Assembly: GCF_040833965.1 (NCBI RefSeq)
Contig: NZ_CP162142.1
Location: 3,516,001 to 3,580,000 of the forward strand
DNA: 64,000 bases
DNA from: Leptospira sp. WS39.C2
GTDB lineage: Bacteria; Spirochaetota; Leptospiria; Leptospirales; Leptospiraceae
Direction: 5' to 3'
Under the pieces are notes generated by a model. The model was not told the origin of the DNA. It worked only from the letters and a program-made list of their open reading frames with translations, and searched no databases. The number at the start of each line of letters is the position of its first letter. Positions within the stretch are counted from its first letter, which is position 1. The translations under genes and the position numbers were made by a program. Positions 53,063 through 60,928 of the stretch are shown here, piece after piece.

Positions 53063-53368
53063 ATGAATTCAATTTTAGAAACACGAATTAAGCGAGTGGA
53101 AACTCTTATCGATATTGTCCGGGATTTGAGTTCTGTTGAGGATCAACTCAAATCAATTCAAAGGTTAAGAGAGATAAACAAAACTTCTGGTTTATATTTT
53201 AAATTCGAAATTAGTGTAAACGCTTATTATTTGCGATACTCTGGCACTTCTGAAAATTTTCTCTCATCTGTTTTGTCGCAAACTGAAGTTAGAATTCTAG
53301 AAGAAAGGGATAAAAATCAGGAAAAGTTTCACAAGTTGTATAAGGAGATTTTAAATGAAGAACCGTGA
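53063..53368 (+). CDS. Hypothetical element protein, helical
   Basis: A 101-residue charged protein, mostly helical by composition, with one Tyr-rich segment (NAYYLRYSGTSE). No family recognised. It follows the VapE-like gene by 14 bp with an AGGAGA ribosome site and overlaps the next gene by 14 bases. Confidence 0.65.
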   Translation: MNSILETRIKRVETLIDIVRDLSSVEDQLKSIQRLREINKTSGLYFKFEISVNAYYLRYSGTSENFLSSVLSQTEVRILEERDKNQEKFHKLYKEILNEEP

Positions 53369-53537
53369 TCTACATACAAACCTAGTTCCTAAAATCAAAA
53401 TGCCGGACTTCTGCAAGTTATGTGACAGCTTCGCTGAGTATGAATATCAAGGACGTTTGCTTTGTGAAGATCATTTCAACGAAGCCTCTAACAAACTTCT
53501 AAATACTGCCATTTATGGTTCTTTGCTAACAAGATAA
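53355..53537 (+). CDS. Small zinc-binding hypothetical protein
   Basis: 60 residues with CKLCDS...LLCEDHF, a CxxC plus C-x2-H arrangement that could bind zinc. It starts inside the end of the previous gene. Probably an accessory or regulatory protein of the element. Confidence 0.6.
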   Translation: MKNRDLHTNLVPKIKMPDFCKLCDSFAEYEYQGRLLCEDHFNEASNKLLNTAIYGSLLTR

Positions 53538-53547
53538 GGAAATCTAA

Positions 53548-53958
53548 ATGAGAACAAACAGTCCAGAAACCAAAAAGACAGCTCGGGAATTGAGAAACGA
53601 TCCGGTTCTTTCTAAAGAATACACAAAGAACAAAATCAAATTTCAGAATTATTATTTTAAGTTGGGGTACCAAGACAGGAAGCCCGATCCAAATACAATT
53701 GTATGTAAGTTTGCAAATTTAATTCAAGTGATTCGGATCAAAAGAGAAGAACTTACCGAATCCTTTATTGAATATGATACTAGGTTTCTTGGAGGGAATT
53801 TTCAAATACCAGACAGTAAAGAACTGCTTTTACTTATATTTCTAGACGCTCCTTTCTATAAAATTTTTACAACTCTAAGAAAATGTTCAAAGCGTAAAGA
53901 GAAGTTCTATAAAGATCGAGTTGGTCAACGCTTCGAAATACTAATAGGTTACGAATAA
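53548..53958 (+). CDS. Hypothetical element protein
   Basis: A 136-residue basic protein without signal or membrane segment; the N-terminal ~40 residues are Lys/Arg-rich and could contact DNA. I do not recognise it. Its stop overlaps the start of the next small membrane protein (TAATG). Confidence 0.6.
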   Translation: MRTNSPETKKTARELRNDPVLSKEYTKNKIKFQNYYFKLGYQDRKPDPNTIVCKFANLIQVIRIKREELTESFIEYDTRFLGGNFQIPDSKELLLLIFLDAPFYKIFTTLRKCSKRKEKFYKDRVGQRFEILIGYE

Positions 53959-54134
53959 TGAAAAACTGGATGAAAGTTTTAGGGTTAGCTAGTGCTTCTT
54001 TGGCTCTCACCTTCATTTGTTTTAATCTTGCCTTTGGTACTTTTAAAAATTGGGACACTTGCCTTTGGATATTCTTCCTATTCGTTACGATGGTTGTCAT
54101 CGATGTTTTGGATTATTGGGTTAAGAGAGGTTAA
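53958..54134 (+). CDS. Small membrane protein with two helices
   Basis: 58 residues, two hydrophobic segments (about 6-26 and 34-52) with a positive C-terminus (WVKRG). Too short for most gene callers, but it is supported by a TAATG overlap with the preceding gene and a 2-bp gap to the next. Function unknown; a holin-like or superinfection role is possible. Confidence 0.6.
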   Translation: MKNWMKVLGLASASLALTFICFNLAFGTFKNWDTCLWIFFLFVTMVVIDVLDYWVKRG

Positions 54135-54136
54135 AC

Positions 54137-54406
54137 ATGCGTCCTATTGAATCTAGAATTGAATCGCACAAAAAAAAGATAAAGAGATTTAAACGAATGA
54201 AGATGATTGTCAGAGTTTGTACTAAACTTATGGATAACTTCTCAGTACCTATGAACCCAGAAAGATTTAATGCTCTTAGAAACCTAAGAGCCAATACATC
54301 CTTTATTCTTCAAAAGATCGAAAAGAAAATTTCCAAACTGGAAGATGAAGTGAGAATTCTTTCCATTATCAAAGAAGAACTTCACTCATTGCAACTAACA
54401 AAATGA
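54137..54406 (+). CDS. Coiled-coil hypothetical protein
   Basis: An 89-residue very basic, helical protein with heptad-like Leu/Ile spacing in the C-terminal half ('ILQKIEKKISKLEDEVRILS'). No family recognised. ATGA overlap with the next gene. Confidence 0.6.
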   Translation: MRPIESRIESHKKKIKRFKRMKMIVRVCTKLMDNFSVPMNPERFNALRNLRANTSFILQKIEKKISKLEDEVRILSIIKEELHSLQLTK

Positions 54407-54603
54407 AACCACCAGTCCGTTTAGAGAAGTTAGATGAAATCATTGATGGCGAGGAACAATTCGAAGCCTACATATTCGATCATGTTTTTGAGAGAGGAAC
54501 TTTCGAGCAGTGTCAACGAACTCTCAGACTTAACGGTGAATTCGTCACCAGAGGAAGCATTTATTCAAAGAATAAAGTAGATTCATCGGAGGAAACAAGA
54601 TGA
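54403..54603 (+). CDS. Hypothetical element protein
   Basis: 66 residues, acidic N-terminal half and polar C-terminal half. It overlaps both neighbours by ATGA junctions, which supports real translation. No family recognised. Confidence 0.55.
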   Translation: MKPPVRLEKLDEIIDGEEQFEAYIFDHVFERGTFEQCQRTLRLNGEFVTRGSIYSKNKVDSSEETR

Positions 54604-55058
54604 AAGATTATTTGAAACTAGCGGAAAAGTTTAGAGATAAAGGAGTTAGGTCGGATTCAAACATAAATCTATTTGAAGCGGCTCTAAAGGATGCACAGAG
54701 CGAAGGAGAGAAACCTTTGTCAACTTGGGATATAATTAAGATCCTTCAGGCAATCGTATGGCTTGAGTGGTGCTATATATTCAATTTCAAAACGACTCTC
54801 CAATTACCAATGTTGGTGGATGATGAGTCTTTTCAGGAAGAACTAAAAAGTCTTGGCTTATCAATGACAGAGACTATCAGGGAAAATCTAAACAATGAAA
54901 CGAAGGAACCTAAACCGAACATTGAATCTAATCCTGTTTCTGGCAACGATGCAAATCCTCAAGGTGAATCCAACCAGGGAACGGCTGGAACAGATGTTAA
55001 ATCTGTGGAAACAAATGCAACCCAAGGAGAAGCCAATGGTAGCACTCAAAGTGGTTGA
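54600..55058 (+). CDS. Hypothetical protein with disordered acidic tail
   Basis: 152 residues. The first ~100 are a folded-looking helical part ('LSTWDIIKILQAIVWLEWCYIFNF'). The last ~55 are low-complexity Asn/Gly/Glu/Thr-rich and probably disordered. It overlaps the following gene by 23 bases in another frame. Confidence 0.6.
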   Translation: MKDYLKLAEKFRDKGVRSDSNINLFEAALKDAQSEGEKPLSTWDIIKILQAIVWLEWCYIFNFKTTLQLPMLVDDESFQEELKSLGLSMTETIRENLNNETKEPKPNIESNPVSGNDANPQGESNQGTAGTDVKSVETNATQGEANGSTQSG

Positions 55059-55272
55059 TCCGGGAAAGGCGTATATGGAATCTAATAATCTAAAACCAAT
55101 ATGGAAAAAACAATTGGATAACATTGATGGTGAGATTAGTGCAGTGGACAAGGAGTTGTCCACTGTCATAGACAACCTAAATTATGTTAACGATAGGAAA
55201 AGTAAACTCTTGAAACAGAGAGAAATAGTTTTGCAAAAAGCGACCGAGCAAGGATTGCCTTTCAATGGATAA
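55036..55272 (+). CDS. Coiled-coil hypothetical protein
   Basis: 78 residues from the ATG at 55036, chosen for its AAGGAG ribosome site six bases upstream; the frame is open further up but overlaps the previous gene heavily. The C-terminal 55 residues form a likely coiled coil ('NIDGEISAVDKELSTVIDNL'). It overlaps the next gene by eight bases. No family recognised. Confidence 0.6.
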   Translation: MVALKVVDPGKAYMESNNLKPIWKKQLDNIDGEISAVDKELSTVIDNLNYVNDRKSKLLKQREIVLQKATEQGLPFNG

Positions 55273-55570
55273 AGACAACAAACAAAATTCCATATCATTG
55301 ACGATGAGGGAAACCGCCACATTGTTAGTTGCAATCGATCGGGTACAAGTCCAAGCAGATACACAACTGGAAAAACTGAAAGAAACTCAGGGACTCAATG
55401 AAGATCATGTTCGATATGTTGAAAAAGGGATATTGGATACAAAGAAAACTCTATCCTCGATCACTGACAAAATAAACGGACTTCATGTAAATTTGAAATT
55501 GGATAACGGGGGATTTATAAACTTTCTTCATAAATTCTTTCAGAAGAGAAATAAAACTCCTAAATCCTAA
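55265..55570 (+). CDS. Hypothetical helical protein
   Basis: A 101-residue, charged helical protein ('TMRETATLLVAIDRVQVQADTQ') with a basic tail. No family recognised. It is the last of the run of small overlapping genes; a short gap of 47 bp follows before the transglutaminase-fold gene. Confidence 0.55.
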   Translation: MDKDNKQNSISLTMRETATLLVAIDRVQVQADTQLEKLKETQGLNEDHVRYVEKGILDTKKTLSSITDKINGLHVNLKLDNGGFINFLHKFFQKRNKTPKS

Positions 55571-55617
55571 ACTCTCCACCTTGACATAAATCCTCTTAAT
55601 ATCCAAGGGATGTTCTT

Positions 55618-56136
55618 ATGAACTTACCTTGGAAAACAAAACTTACAACCAAACCCTTAGAGAACTATCAGGAGACCGTTAAACACGTCTTTAGATTGGC
55701 GAAGGAATACGCCACTGATCTTTTAGAGAAAAACAAATTCAACATCCTTCTGTCTACATTAGATCCAGTTGAATTTTATAATTTCGTACGAGAGCAAACC
55801 TATGTAAAGGATCCGCTTTTCATTGAGTTTTTGAATCGTCCTCGTGTTTCAATTGCTCTCTCCGGGACTGGACACCCTTTTGATTGTGATGATAGAACAA
55901 TTCTTTCTCTAAGTTACTTTATGCTTCAAAACCATATAGAGAAACTTTTCGGAAGACCACGAAAATATGACTACCGTGTTCTTGTAGTTGGAAGAAACGA
56001 AACGCCACACCATATCTATATCGAATATAAATTAACGAATTCCGATTACTGGACACCGTTTGATCCTACTTACCCACACAATGAGTACGGAAAGCACCCA
56101 TTCCCGGCGGGATTCTCAAAATATTTTTATGAGTAA
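55618..56136 (+). CDS. Transglutaminase-fold cysteine peptidase-like protein
   Basis: 172 residues with the Cys-His-Asp triad order of the transglutaminase/papain-like fold: Cys90 in 'GHPFDCDDRTILSLSY', His131 or His132 in 'TPHHIYIEYK' and Asp149 in 'WTPFDPTYP'. The Cys starts a helix and the His and Asp lie on following strands, as the fold demands. It may process virion proteins or act on the host wall. It starts the late-type module, with AAGGGA as ribosome site. Confidence 0.75.
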   Translation: MNLPWKTKLTTKPLENYQETVKHVFRLAKEYATDLLEKNKFNILLSTLDPVEFYNFVREQTYVKDPLFIEFLNRPRVSIALSGTGHPFDCDDRTILSLSYFMLQNHIEKLFGRPRKYDYRVLVVGRNETPHHIYIEYKLTNSDYWTPFDPTYPHNEYGKHPFPAGFSKYFYE

Positions 56137-56147
56137 CATTTCAGCCA

Positions 56148-56173
56148 TTGTATACAAATTAGTGAATGTATAC
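56148..56173. promoter_or_regulatory. Pair of GTATAC palindromes upstream of the late module
   Basis: TTGTATACAA (56148-56157, perfect palindrome) and TGTATAC (56167-56173) with centres 18 bp apart, in the 126-bp gap before the 502-residue protein gene. The regular spacing suggests an operator pair for an element-encoded or host regulator. Confidence 0.4.
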
Positions 56174-56238
56174 TTTGTATTAAATGTATCAAATGTAACA
56201 TAAGAAGAGTTAGATGATTTTATCGTTTCACTTTTTTC

Positions 56239-56244
56239 TATAAT
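56239..56244 (+). promoter_or_regulatory. Possible -10 box before the late gene block
   Basis: TATAAT about 19 bp before the ATG at 56263. There is no convincing -35 at the normal distance and no Shine-Dalgarno before the ATG, so either an activator-dependent promoter with a very short leader or chance. Confidence 0.3.
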
Positions 56245-56262
56245 TGAGTTATGTGCTTTTGA

Positions 56263-57771
56263 ATGGCACAAGCTCAATTGTATATACTAGAGGGAAACGA
56301 ATCTAAACCAGGAGACTTACGCTTCCTTGAAAGGACGAATACCCATGTTCTTTTAGGAAACGATACTATTGGAAAAAAGTATTCCGTTTCTTTAGATGGA
56401 GACCATGCCGTTGGTTATCATTACTCACCTTTCTATGAGAAGTATGTTCAAAGCAATTTTGGAACAGAAGAGGTTCACGACTCTTTCCAAGATGATAGCG
56501 GTGTTATATGGCACACTGGAAAGAATGGATTTCTTCTTGGATGTTCGTTTTGTGTAACTGACAAAAATCTTGGAGCCGATTCTCCAGAGACATACTTTCA
56601 CATAAACTTAGATGGAACACTTGCGGGAGTTTCCGTTCCTCGTGATTTAGGTCACGTTACCTTAGAAGGTTCCTACGAGTTAGGATTCTTTAAAGGTGGT
56701 TTCAAATTACCTAAGCTATCATTCCCAAAGATTTCCTTACCTAAAGTATCTTTACCGAAAATTAAACTTCCAAAGTTTAAACTTCCTAAACTTCAAATCC
56801 CTAAAATCAAAATGCCAAAAATCGATACTTCTGGTATCAGCAAGAGCATTTCCAGTGTAGGAAAAAACATCGGCAAGATTGGAAGTAATATCGGCAAAGC
56901 AGTGGACACCCACATGCAGAAGATAGGTGAAGTAGGAACTAAAATCGGAGAGGTAGCAACATCTGTTCTAGATACTGGTTTGAATTTAGTTTCAAATTTA
57001 GCGCAAGGAATGGGTCCAGGTGGAGGCCAAGCACAGCAAGAAGAACAACAAGCTGGTGATCCTTCTCAACCTGGTTATGAAGACGAGCAAGGCTATACTG
57101 CAAGTGACGGAATGTACTATCTGCACGATGGATCCGGTTATATGGATCCGCAAACTGAAGAATGGTATAACATGGACGGTTCACCTTTCGGAGAAACATC
57201 ACAGCCTTCATCATACAATGAAATCGGATACCAAGACGCAAATGGTTACACCGCAAACGACGGAATGTACTATTTGAACGATGGAACCGGCTTTTTAAAT
57301 CCTAATACAAATGAGTGGTTCAATATGGACGGTTTACCTTACGGAGAGAATCTTGGTTTCGATCTCAGTTCTCTTTCTTCTTTAATCTCTTCTCCGGCTG
57401 CCGGCGCAGCTCTCAATACGGTTATTCCAGGTGCGGGTTTTGCACTTCCATTAGTGAGTCAATTATTCACGACCGGACAGAACAGTATGACAAATCCGAA
57501 CAGAACAACTGTTTCGATAAAACCACCACCACAAAAAACAGCCGTTCAAACTACAAGGCAAGTTGCACCTCCTCCTCCTCCGGTTAGGACAGCCGTTGCA
57601 AGTCGTAACCTTTCATCAACGCAATCATTAGAAGAACTCATCAAAACAATCACTCAACCACAAACTCCAGTTAAACAGGAAAGTAAGGATACAACTATGT
57701 ATTGGATGTTAGGTGGATTGGGCGTAGTTTTGGTAGGGTCACAATATTTAAAAGGGAATAAACGAAGATGA
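56263..57771 (+). CDS. Modular structural protein: PK-pentad repeats, OCRE-like aromatic repeats, C-terminal membrane anchor
   Basis: 502 residues with clear modules. Residues 1-145 form a strand-rich N-terminal domain. Residues 149-187 hold eight Pro-Lys dyads exactly five residues apart (KLPKLSFPKISLPK...). Residues 190-250 are Gly/Ser/Ile-rich. Two repeats at about 277-311 and 328-362 share GYTA-DGMYYL-DG-G and EW-NMDG-P-GE, like OCRE aromatic repeats. A Pro-rich linker follows, then a terminal membrane helix (about 478-495) with a KGNKRR tail. It fits a membrane-anchored virion or vertex protein. No homologue recognised as a whole. Its stop overlaps the next start (ATGA). Confidence 0.75.
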   Translation: MAQAQLYILEGNESKPGDLRFLERTNTHVLLGNDTIGKKYSVSLDGDHAVGYHYSPFYEKYVQSNFGTEEVHDSFQDDSGVIWHTGKNGFLLGCSFCVTDKNLGADSPETYFHINLDGTLAGVSVPRDLGHVTLEGSYELGFFKGGFKLPKLSFPKISLPKVSLPKIKLPKFKLPKLQIPKIKMPKIDTSGISKSISSVGKNIGKIGSNIGKAVDTHMQKIGEVGTKIGEVATSVLDTGLNLVSNLAQGMGPGGGQAQQEEQQAGDPSQPGYEDEQGYTASDGMYYLHDGSGYMDPQTEEWYNMDGSPFGETSQPSSYNEIGYQDANGYTANDGMYYLNDGTGFLNPNTNEWFNMDGLPYGENLGFDLSSLSSLISSPAAGAALNTVIPGAGFALPLVSQLFTTGQNSMTNPNRTTVSIKPPPQKTAVQTTRQVAPPPPPVRTAVASRNLSSTQSLEELIKTITQPQTPVKQESKDTTMYWMLGGLGVVLVGSQYLKGNKRR

Positions 57772-57965
57772 AGAAACCAAAACTTCCTAAAAAACCAAAA
57801 CAGCCGAAAGCAAAAGCTTCAGCAGCTTCTTGGGAACGATATGAGGAAAGAGTCAAGGATTGGAGTAAGCGGATCGAAGCAAAACTCATTCCTTACAAGA
57901 AAGCCTTATCTATCAAAAAACGTGCTCAAGAAGCCGTGAAACGAATCGTAAGCAAGAAGGTTTAA
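57768..57965 (+). CDS. Small highly basic protein
   Basis: 65 residues with about 40 percent Lys/Arg. The opening continues the Pro-Lys theme of the preceding protein ('KLPKKPKQPK'), followed by one amphipathic helix. It could bind DNA within a particle or tether to the preceding protein. Four-base overlap upstream, four-base gap downstream. Confidence 0.65.
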   Translation: MKKPKLPKKPKQPKAKASAASWERYEERVKDWSKRIEAKLIPYKKALSIKKRAQEAVKRIVSKKV

Positions 57966-57969
57966 CGCA

Positions 57970-58515
57970 ATGGATAAACAATACATTGAAGCATTCAAAC
58001 TAGCGTTCACGACAGGAGCGGCTTTCTTCGGCTCAAGGGCTTTAAGCAAGTCCGATGCGGTACAAAAAATCGGTGCTGACAAATATCCGGGCATTGCTCC
58101 GGCAGGTGTCACATCCGTTCTTTTTGCCGCTTCAGTGAAATTCGGAAAATCGATTAAAGACAATGCAATTCGAACCGGTGGACAAGCCGGACTTGGAGCT
58201 GCTGCTCTTGTATCAATCCTCAACATTCCAAAAGTAAAAGATAATATGCCAGCATCGGTACAAACTCTTTTATCGGGATCCGGTGCGGTCGATGGACAAA
58301 CTGTAACAACAGAACAACTCGAGCAAGTCATGAATAATGAAGTTGAAAAACGAGTTCGTGAAACGCTATCACAAATTGAATTCAAACAGCCAGAACAACG
58401 TCAGTTAGCTGGTGAATCTGATTCTGTTACGCAACAAGACCTGGTAGATGCAGAAGATTCAGCGGATGTCTTCGATCTTTCCGGTAATTATGGTGATGAA
58501 ATTTTCAACACCTAA
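57970..58515 (+). CDS. Gly/Ala-rich, possibly membrane-associated structural protein
   Basis: 181 residues. The first ~100 are Gly/Ala/Ser-rich with weakly hydrophobic stretches ('FTTGAAFFGSRALS', 'AAALVSILNIPKV'). A helical segment with 'QLEQVMNNEVEKRVRETLSQIEF' follows, then an acidic tail. No family recognised. Position between the anchor protein and the beta-rich protein suggests a virion component. Confidence 0.6.
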   Translation: MDKQYIEAFKLAFTTGAAFFGSRALSKSDAVQKIGADKYPGIAPAGVTSVLFAASVKFGKSIKDNAIRTGGQAGLGAAALVSILNIPKVKDNMPASVQTLLSGSGAVDGQTVTTEQLEQVMNNEVEKRVRETLSQIEFKQPEQRQLAGESDSVTQQDLVDAEDSADVFDLSGNYGDEIFNT

Positions 58516-58557
58516 CAAAAACAAAAAAAGTACTCTTATTAAGGAGAAGTAAAAAAC

Positions 58558-59223
58558 ATGGTAACACCACCATTACAAACAAAACGACCCGCATTTGATA
58601 AACAACAATCAAATGTAGTGAGTTCAATCATTAAAGAAGGCGGAATCATCTCTGAGAAATACTCAGTAGTCAGATTGGTTTCCGGCGAGAGAAAGTTGAA
58701 ATTTTTTGCCAATGACGAAGGGGCAAAAGGTTACTCAAAGTACGCAAAGTACAACATCCAAGGAAAAAACCCTTTGGATTCGCAAAAAGGAAAAATTCTG
58801 GCTTTCAAGTTAGAATTGTTTGGGCCTGAGTTCAAGCCTCTTGATCTAAGTGCTGGAACGCCTCAATTCAGCGTATACGAAGACGCTTACCAGTTGATTA
58901 ATCAATTGGCATTCGAATTCCGATTCAATAAAGAGATTGTTCGCGAACCTATTGCGAAAAGTTTCATTGAACCACTTCCTAAACTCATTTTTCCAAAACG
59001 ATTTGGAACTGGAATTGGAAACGGTGACGTAAGTGTTCTCGCACTTGCTTCCGAAAACAATAACCTAGAAAATGAAAGGGGAATTCTTCGCCTTCCATTG
59101 AACATCAACGCATCGGATGCCTTAGAAGTTACCGCAGATCATCCAGATGGAGTCGGTGAAGCCCTTGTTGACCACCTATTGGTTCTTAACGCTCTAACCG
59201 TAGAGTTTAAAACCGAAAAATAA
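58558..59223 (+). CDS. Beta-rich protein, candidate capsid protein
   Basis: 221 residues with a strong ribosome site (AAGGAG). Strand-rich throughout, with 'YAKYNIQGKNPLDSQKGKILAFKLELFG' and a terminal pattern 'RGILRLPLNINASDALEVTA' ... 'LLVLNALTVEFKTE'. The alternation resembles jelly-roll coat proteins of non-tailed phages. Capsid function is inference from size, strand content, strong translation signal and place in the late block. Confidence 0.55.
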   Translation: MVTPPLQTKRPAFDKQQSNVVSSIIKEGGIISEKYSVVRLVSGERKLKFFANDEGAKGYSKYAKYNIQGKNPLDSQKGKILAFKLELFGPEFKPLDLSAGTPQFSVYEDAYQLINQLAFEFRFNKEIVREPIAKSFIEPLPKLIFPKRFGTGIGNGDVSVLALASENNNLENERGILRLPLNINASDALEVTADHPDGVGEALVDHLLVLNALTVEFKTEK

Positions 59224-59232
59224 TTTTTACCT

Positions 59233-59554
59233 AAAGGCATTAAAATGAAAACAGAATCTAAAGGTAAAAATTCTTTCACATTGTTATCGGGTATATCTTC
59301 ACCTGTAGCACTGAACGCTCGAAAGGAAGCAATTTCTTTTACAAATCCTACCAATGAAACAGGGTATCTTCATGGAATGATTGTCCGATACAAAAAGGCA
59401 TTAAAATGAAAACAGAATCTAAAGGTAAAAATTCTTTCACATTGTTATCGGGTATATCTTCACCTGTAGCACTGAACGCTCGAAAGGAAGCAATTTCTTT
59501 TACAAACCCTACCAATGAAACAGGGTATCTTCATGGAATGATTGTCCGATACAA
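59233..59554 (+). repeat. 161-bp tandem direct duplication
   Basis: Unit 1 at 59233-59393 and unit 2 at 59394-59554 are identical but for one base (T at 59346 versus C at 59507). Each unit holds the ribosome site, ATG and first ~48 codons of the 283-residue protein gene. 161 is not a multiple of three, so the first copy cannot read through in frame. Confidence 0.95.
59245..59409 (+). pseudogene. Truncated 54-residue copy of the next gene's N-terminus
   Basis: An ATG at 59245 begins a frame identical in its first ~50 residues to the 283-residue protein, then ends after YKKALK at a TGA (59407-59409) that overlaps the ATG of the full gene at 59406. It arose by the 161-bp tandem duplication. It may be translated and coupled to the full gene, or be a non-functional remnant. 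Confidence 0.85.
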
Positions 59555-60257
59555 AGACAAAATAATTTCTGGAAGTGAATATTCATTAGAAAATTGTTTA
59601 ATCGAAATAGAGTCTGACTCTTTCAAAAATGAAAAAGTCATTTATGGGGATCTTCAAGTCTCTGTTGCCGGTGCTCCAAAAGGATCTCCAGGCTTTCATC
59701 TGTTTCCGTTCTCAGGAAAAAAACCTCCTCTTCATTCAGAACATACAGTAAAAATTTTTCTAACTTCCGTAGGTATACCAATTCAAGCAGGAGATATTTC
59801 CGTTAGTATGCTTTTCGAAGAAGGCGAATCAGAAGAGAATTCAAAACGGAATCCCTTCACTATCATGGGTGGTATTGTTGAAAATGTCATTGCAGCAGGA
59901 AAAACTAATGATCAAGCTATCGCAATCAAAAACCCTATGAATAAACGCGGAAGAATCCACGGAATGATTGTTAGATACAAAGAAGGTCGTATTCCTGGCA
60001 GTGAATTCTCTTTAGAAGATTGTTTGATAAATGTTACAAGTGATTCTTTTAAAGATGATCCAATTATCAAAGGACAATTAGAACTCTCTGTTGCCGGTGC
60101 TCCAAAAGGAGCTCCAGCTTTTAATATGTTTCCTTTCCCTGGAAAGAAACCAGTTCTTTCCAACCTCCATGACCTAAGAGTTTCTCTTACAGCACGATCA
60201 CGAGCAATTCAACCGGGAGAAGTTGCCGTTGGTTTTCTTTTTGAAGAATTGAAATAA
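59406..60257 (+). CDS. Two-domain protein with internal duplication, candidate structural protein
   Basis: 283 residues made of two homologous halves (about 9-137 and 151-283). Shared segments are G-[IR]-[LI]HGMIVRYK, GSE[YF]SLE[ND]CLI, SDSFK, SVAGAPKG[SA]P, FPF-GKKP and a final [MF]LFEE. Each half is strand-rich and about 130 residues, the size of a single beta-sandwich. A tandem pair of beta-sandwiches of this length recalls small double jelly-roll coat proteins, but no such homology is proven. It overlaps the truncated duplicate upstream by ATGA. Confidence 0.65.
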   Translation: MKTESKGKNSFTLLSGISSPVALNARKEAISFTNPTNETGYLHGMIVRYKDKIISGSEYSLENCLIEIESDSFKNEKVIYGDLQVSVAGAPKGSPGFHLFPFSGKKPPLHSEHTVKIFLTSVGIPIQAGDISVSMLFEEGESEENSKRNPFTIMGGIVENVIAAGKTNDQAIAIKNPMNKRGRIHGMIVRYKEGRIPGSEFSLEDCLINVTSDSFKDDPIIKGQLELSVAGAPKGAPAFNMFPFPGKKPVLSNLHDLRVSLTARSRAIQPGEVAVGFLFEELK

Positions 60258-60271
60258 AGGATATTGATTCT

Positions 60272-60925
60272 ATGTTTAAAGTAGTCAATCATCCTTTCTC
60301 ATTCAACCAGGACTATAGAAGGCAAGGCCAAAGTCCTGCACCTGATGAATGGCCAATGTACACAGAGGCCTTTTCTATTTCTAAAATTTCGATTCAAGGA
60401 TCCAAAGAAGTTAGAATTAAAACTCCTCTTATCACTCCATATTTTTATCGTTCAAAGCTAGCGATTGAAAACCCGATTGTTCTTGGAATGGTTTTTTCAA
60501 ATGATTTAGAAAGTTTTCTTAATAATGATAAACCTAAGTTAGTTGATCCAGGATCAGGTACTTTTGACATTATAGTAGATCCAAACGAAGACTTGCCATT
60601 AATTCCAGATCATGAATTAGAACCAAGAATGCCTTATCGGGTTGCATATTACATGATGCCGGAATTTTCAGACTATCCAACGAACGAAGTTCCTAACTAT
60701 CCGGCATATAGTTCGAATCGATTAGTTCTGCAAGAAGACGTTCAGAAAGTTTCCAAATTGGTTGATATGTATTTAGTTCAATCAGGAATAATTCCTTCAC
60801 CTCTAGATTTCACTTATGAAAATCCAGAGTCGTATAAATACCTCTATATTTTTCCATACTTACCTAAGATCCAACAAACTCAATGTGCAGCTTCTGGGCG
60901 TTTTAGTTTTATTTTGGAGTTCTAA
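60272..60925 (+). CDS. Hypothetical late protein
   Basis: 217 residues, Pro/Tyr-rich, soluble, no signal ('PLITPYFYRSKLAIENPIVLGMVF', 'YPTNEVPNYPAYSSNRLVLQ'). It resembles phage connector or minor structural proteins in composition only. It lies 14 bp after the two-domain protein and 3 bp before the fibre gene. Confidence 0.6.
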   Translation: MFKVVNHPFSFNQDYRRQGQSPAPDEWPMYTEAFSISKISIQGSKEVRIKTPLITPYFYRSKLAIENPIVLGMVFSNDLESFLNNDKPKLVDPGSGTFDIIVDPNEDLPLIPDHELEPRMPYRVAYYMMPEFSDYPTNEVPNYPAYSSNRLVLQEDVQKVSKLVDMYLVQSGIIPSPLDFTYENPESYKYLYIFPYLPKIQQTQCAASGRFSFILEF

Positions 60926-60928
60926 ATC

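Noticed and set aside
54895..55035. Upstream extension of the 78-residue coiled-coil gene within the previous gene
   Set aside because: A strong ribosome site sits at the ATG at 55036, while the extension would overlap the preceding gene by about 160 bases and adds only basic low-complexity sequence.
55581..55586. TTGACA as a -35 promoter box before the transglutaminase-fold gene
   Set aside because: No -10 box at 16-18 bp; the nearest A/T-rich hexamer is about 10 bp away.
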